This document shows, piece after piece, positions 14,323 through 14,945 of a DNA stretch of 14,945 nt. Source of the stretch: Porticoccus sp. (GTDB lineage Bacteria > Pseudomonadota > Gammaproteobacteria > Pseudomonadales > Porticoccaceae); the NCBI GenBank assembly GCA_023263825.1, contig JALQUJ010000079.1, positions 1 to 14,945 on the forward strand, given 5' to 3'. The notes beneath the pieces are model-generated. The model was given only the letters and a program-made list of their open reading frames with translations. It did not search any database and was not told the origin of the DNA. The position numbers and the translations under genes are program-made. Each line of letters opens with the position of its first letter. Position 1 is the first letter of the stretch.

Positions 14323-14945
14323 TTAGCGTAGGTGAGTGCTGGCGTTGTTCGAACTTGTGCTATAAGGGTCCTCATTACGGGGGCCTGGATTATAATAGTG
14401 TCGCCCAGACTTGATGCCCAACATATATTCCACCAGATTCTGGTAATCACGTTCGCTGTTTGCTAGGTTTATATCCGTAGCATTAACAATGAGTAGTGGT
14501 GCTTCGTCATAATAATAAAAGAATTGAGTGTAGGCATCATTGAGTTCGGTTAGGTAATTCGCCTCTATGGACTTTTCTGTTTCTATCCCACGACGTTGCA
14601 CGCGTTCTAACAAAATATCAGTTGGTGCTTGAAGATAGATAACCAAATCAGGTCTGGGGACATCAATGGTCAGTTGTTGATAGACCATTTGGTAAAGCTT
14701 CAGTTCTTCATCATCTAGTGTAACTTGTGCAAATAGCTGATCTTTTTCTATAAGGAAATCAGCAACGCGGACTTGCTGGAACATATCTCCTTGGCGAATT
14801 TCCTGAATTTGTTTGGCACGCTGAAATAGAAAGTATAGCTGGGCTGGAAGTGCTCCGGCCCTGCGGTCTTGATAAAAACATCTTAAACATGGTGTTTTTT
14901 TATTTTTAAAATCAAATGAAAAAATATGTCCATCAAACTTGCTAA
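14323..14945 (-). CDS. Deoxynucleoside (deoxyadenosine-type) kinase, 5' end beyond window
   Basis: This cytoplasmic kinase of nucleoside salvage belongs to the dCK/dGK family and is cut at the right edge. The visible frame runs from 14943 downwards. FYQDRRAGALPAQLYFLFQR (about 14820-14882) is the family's substrate-site helix region. VRVADFLIEKD follows in place of the usual DYLF-type segment, then RPDLVIYLQAPTDILLERVQ with the lid arginines RVQRRG, and EANYLTELNDAYTQFF. The ATG at 14782-14784 is internal, because homology continues well upstream of it. The P-loop is off the window. The first 20 or so visible residues (SKFDGHIFSFDFKNKKTP) fit the family poorly. In gammaproteobacteria this gene commonly lies between folK and panB, which fits the panB downstream here. 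Confidence 0.85.
   Translation of the reverse strand, partial: SKFDGHIFSFDFKNKKTPCLRCFYQDRRAGALPAQLYFLFQRAKQIQEIRQGDMFQQVRVADFLIEKDQLFAQVTLDDEELKLYQMVYQQLTIDVPRPDLVIYLQAPTDILLERVQRRGIETEKSIEANYLTELNDAYTQFFYYYDEAPLLIVNATDINLANSERDYQNLVEYMLGIKSGRHYYNPGPRNEDPYSTSSNNASTHLR

Noticed and set aside
1..14945. CRISPR array, tRNA, rRNA, toxin-antitoxin or phage-defence module
   Set aside because: I saw no regularly spaced repeats, cloverleaf sequences, rRNA motifs or recognisable toxin, nuclease or defence domains on either strand.

Overview
The window looks like chromosomal DNA of a marine-type gammaproteobacterium. The moderate GC content, the gene neighbourhoods (mpl beside ubiX, a deoxynucleoside kinase beside panB, a glycerate-dehydrogenase-like gene beside dtd) and the protein sequences all suggest this. 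The placement is inference from family recognition; no marker gene such as rRNA is present. I see no tRNA, rRNA, CRISPR array, integrase or prophage gene, and no complete insertion sequence.

Layout. (1) Positions 1-361, minus strand: the start of a short-chain dehydrogenase that runs off the left edge. (2) 362-922: a gene-poor stretch holding an ATG-less 85-codon open remnant on the minus strand and a strong 10-bp hairpin beyond the next gene. (3) 923-3706, minus: a 927-residue RND/MMPL-type exporter with an unusual acidic, internally repeated linker. (4) 3829-4110, minus: a SelW-like thioredoxin-fold protein, divergent from (5) the hprA-like/dtd pair (4196-5618, plus). (6) 5615-5763: a 139-bp MITE-like element with inverted ends and a 5-bp flanking duplication, lodged at the dtd stop codon. 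(7) 5782-7071, minus: a PPi-type phosphofructokinase. (8) 7273-9411, plus: a putative 25-residue membrane microprotein, mpl and ubiX, followed by a broken YjdF/DUF2238-type membrane gene (9404-10056). (9) 10101-11881, minus: an MBL-fold hydrolase behind an EstB-like carboxylesterase. (10) 12041-12658, plus: a glutathione S-transferase-like protein. (11) 12674-13269, minus: a secreted rhodanese split by a frameshift at an A6 run. (12) 13484-14278, minus: panB, preceded in the same direction by a deoxynucleoside kinase (14323 to the right edge).

Most intact genes are housekeeping: peptidoglycan recycling (Mpl), prenyl-FMN supply for ubiquinone synthesis (UbiX), pantothenate synthesis (PanB), nucleoside salvage (dNK), tRNA proofreading (Dtd), glycolysis (PPi-PFK) and hydroxypyruvate reduction.

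The less ordinary content is the decay and insertion traces: two genes with internal lesions (DUF2238 and rhodanese), an ORF remnant, a small non-autonomous element, and a tandemly repeated acidic insert in the RND exporter. I found no convincing new multi-gene system. The best leads are the MITE-like element, the RND linker, the frameshifted rhodanese and the microprotein ahead of mpl.
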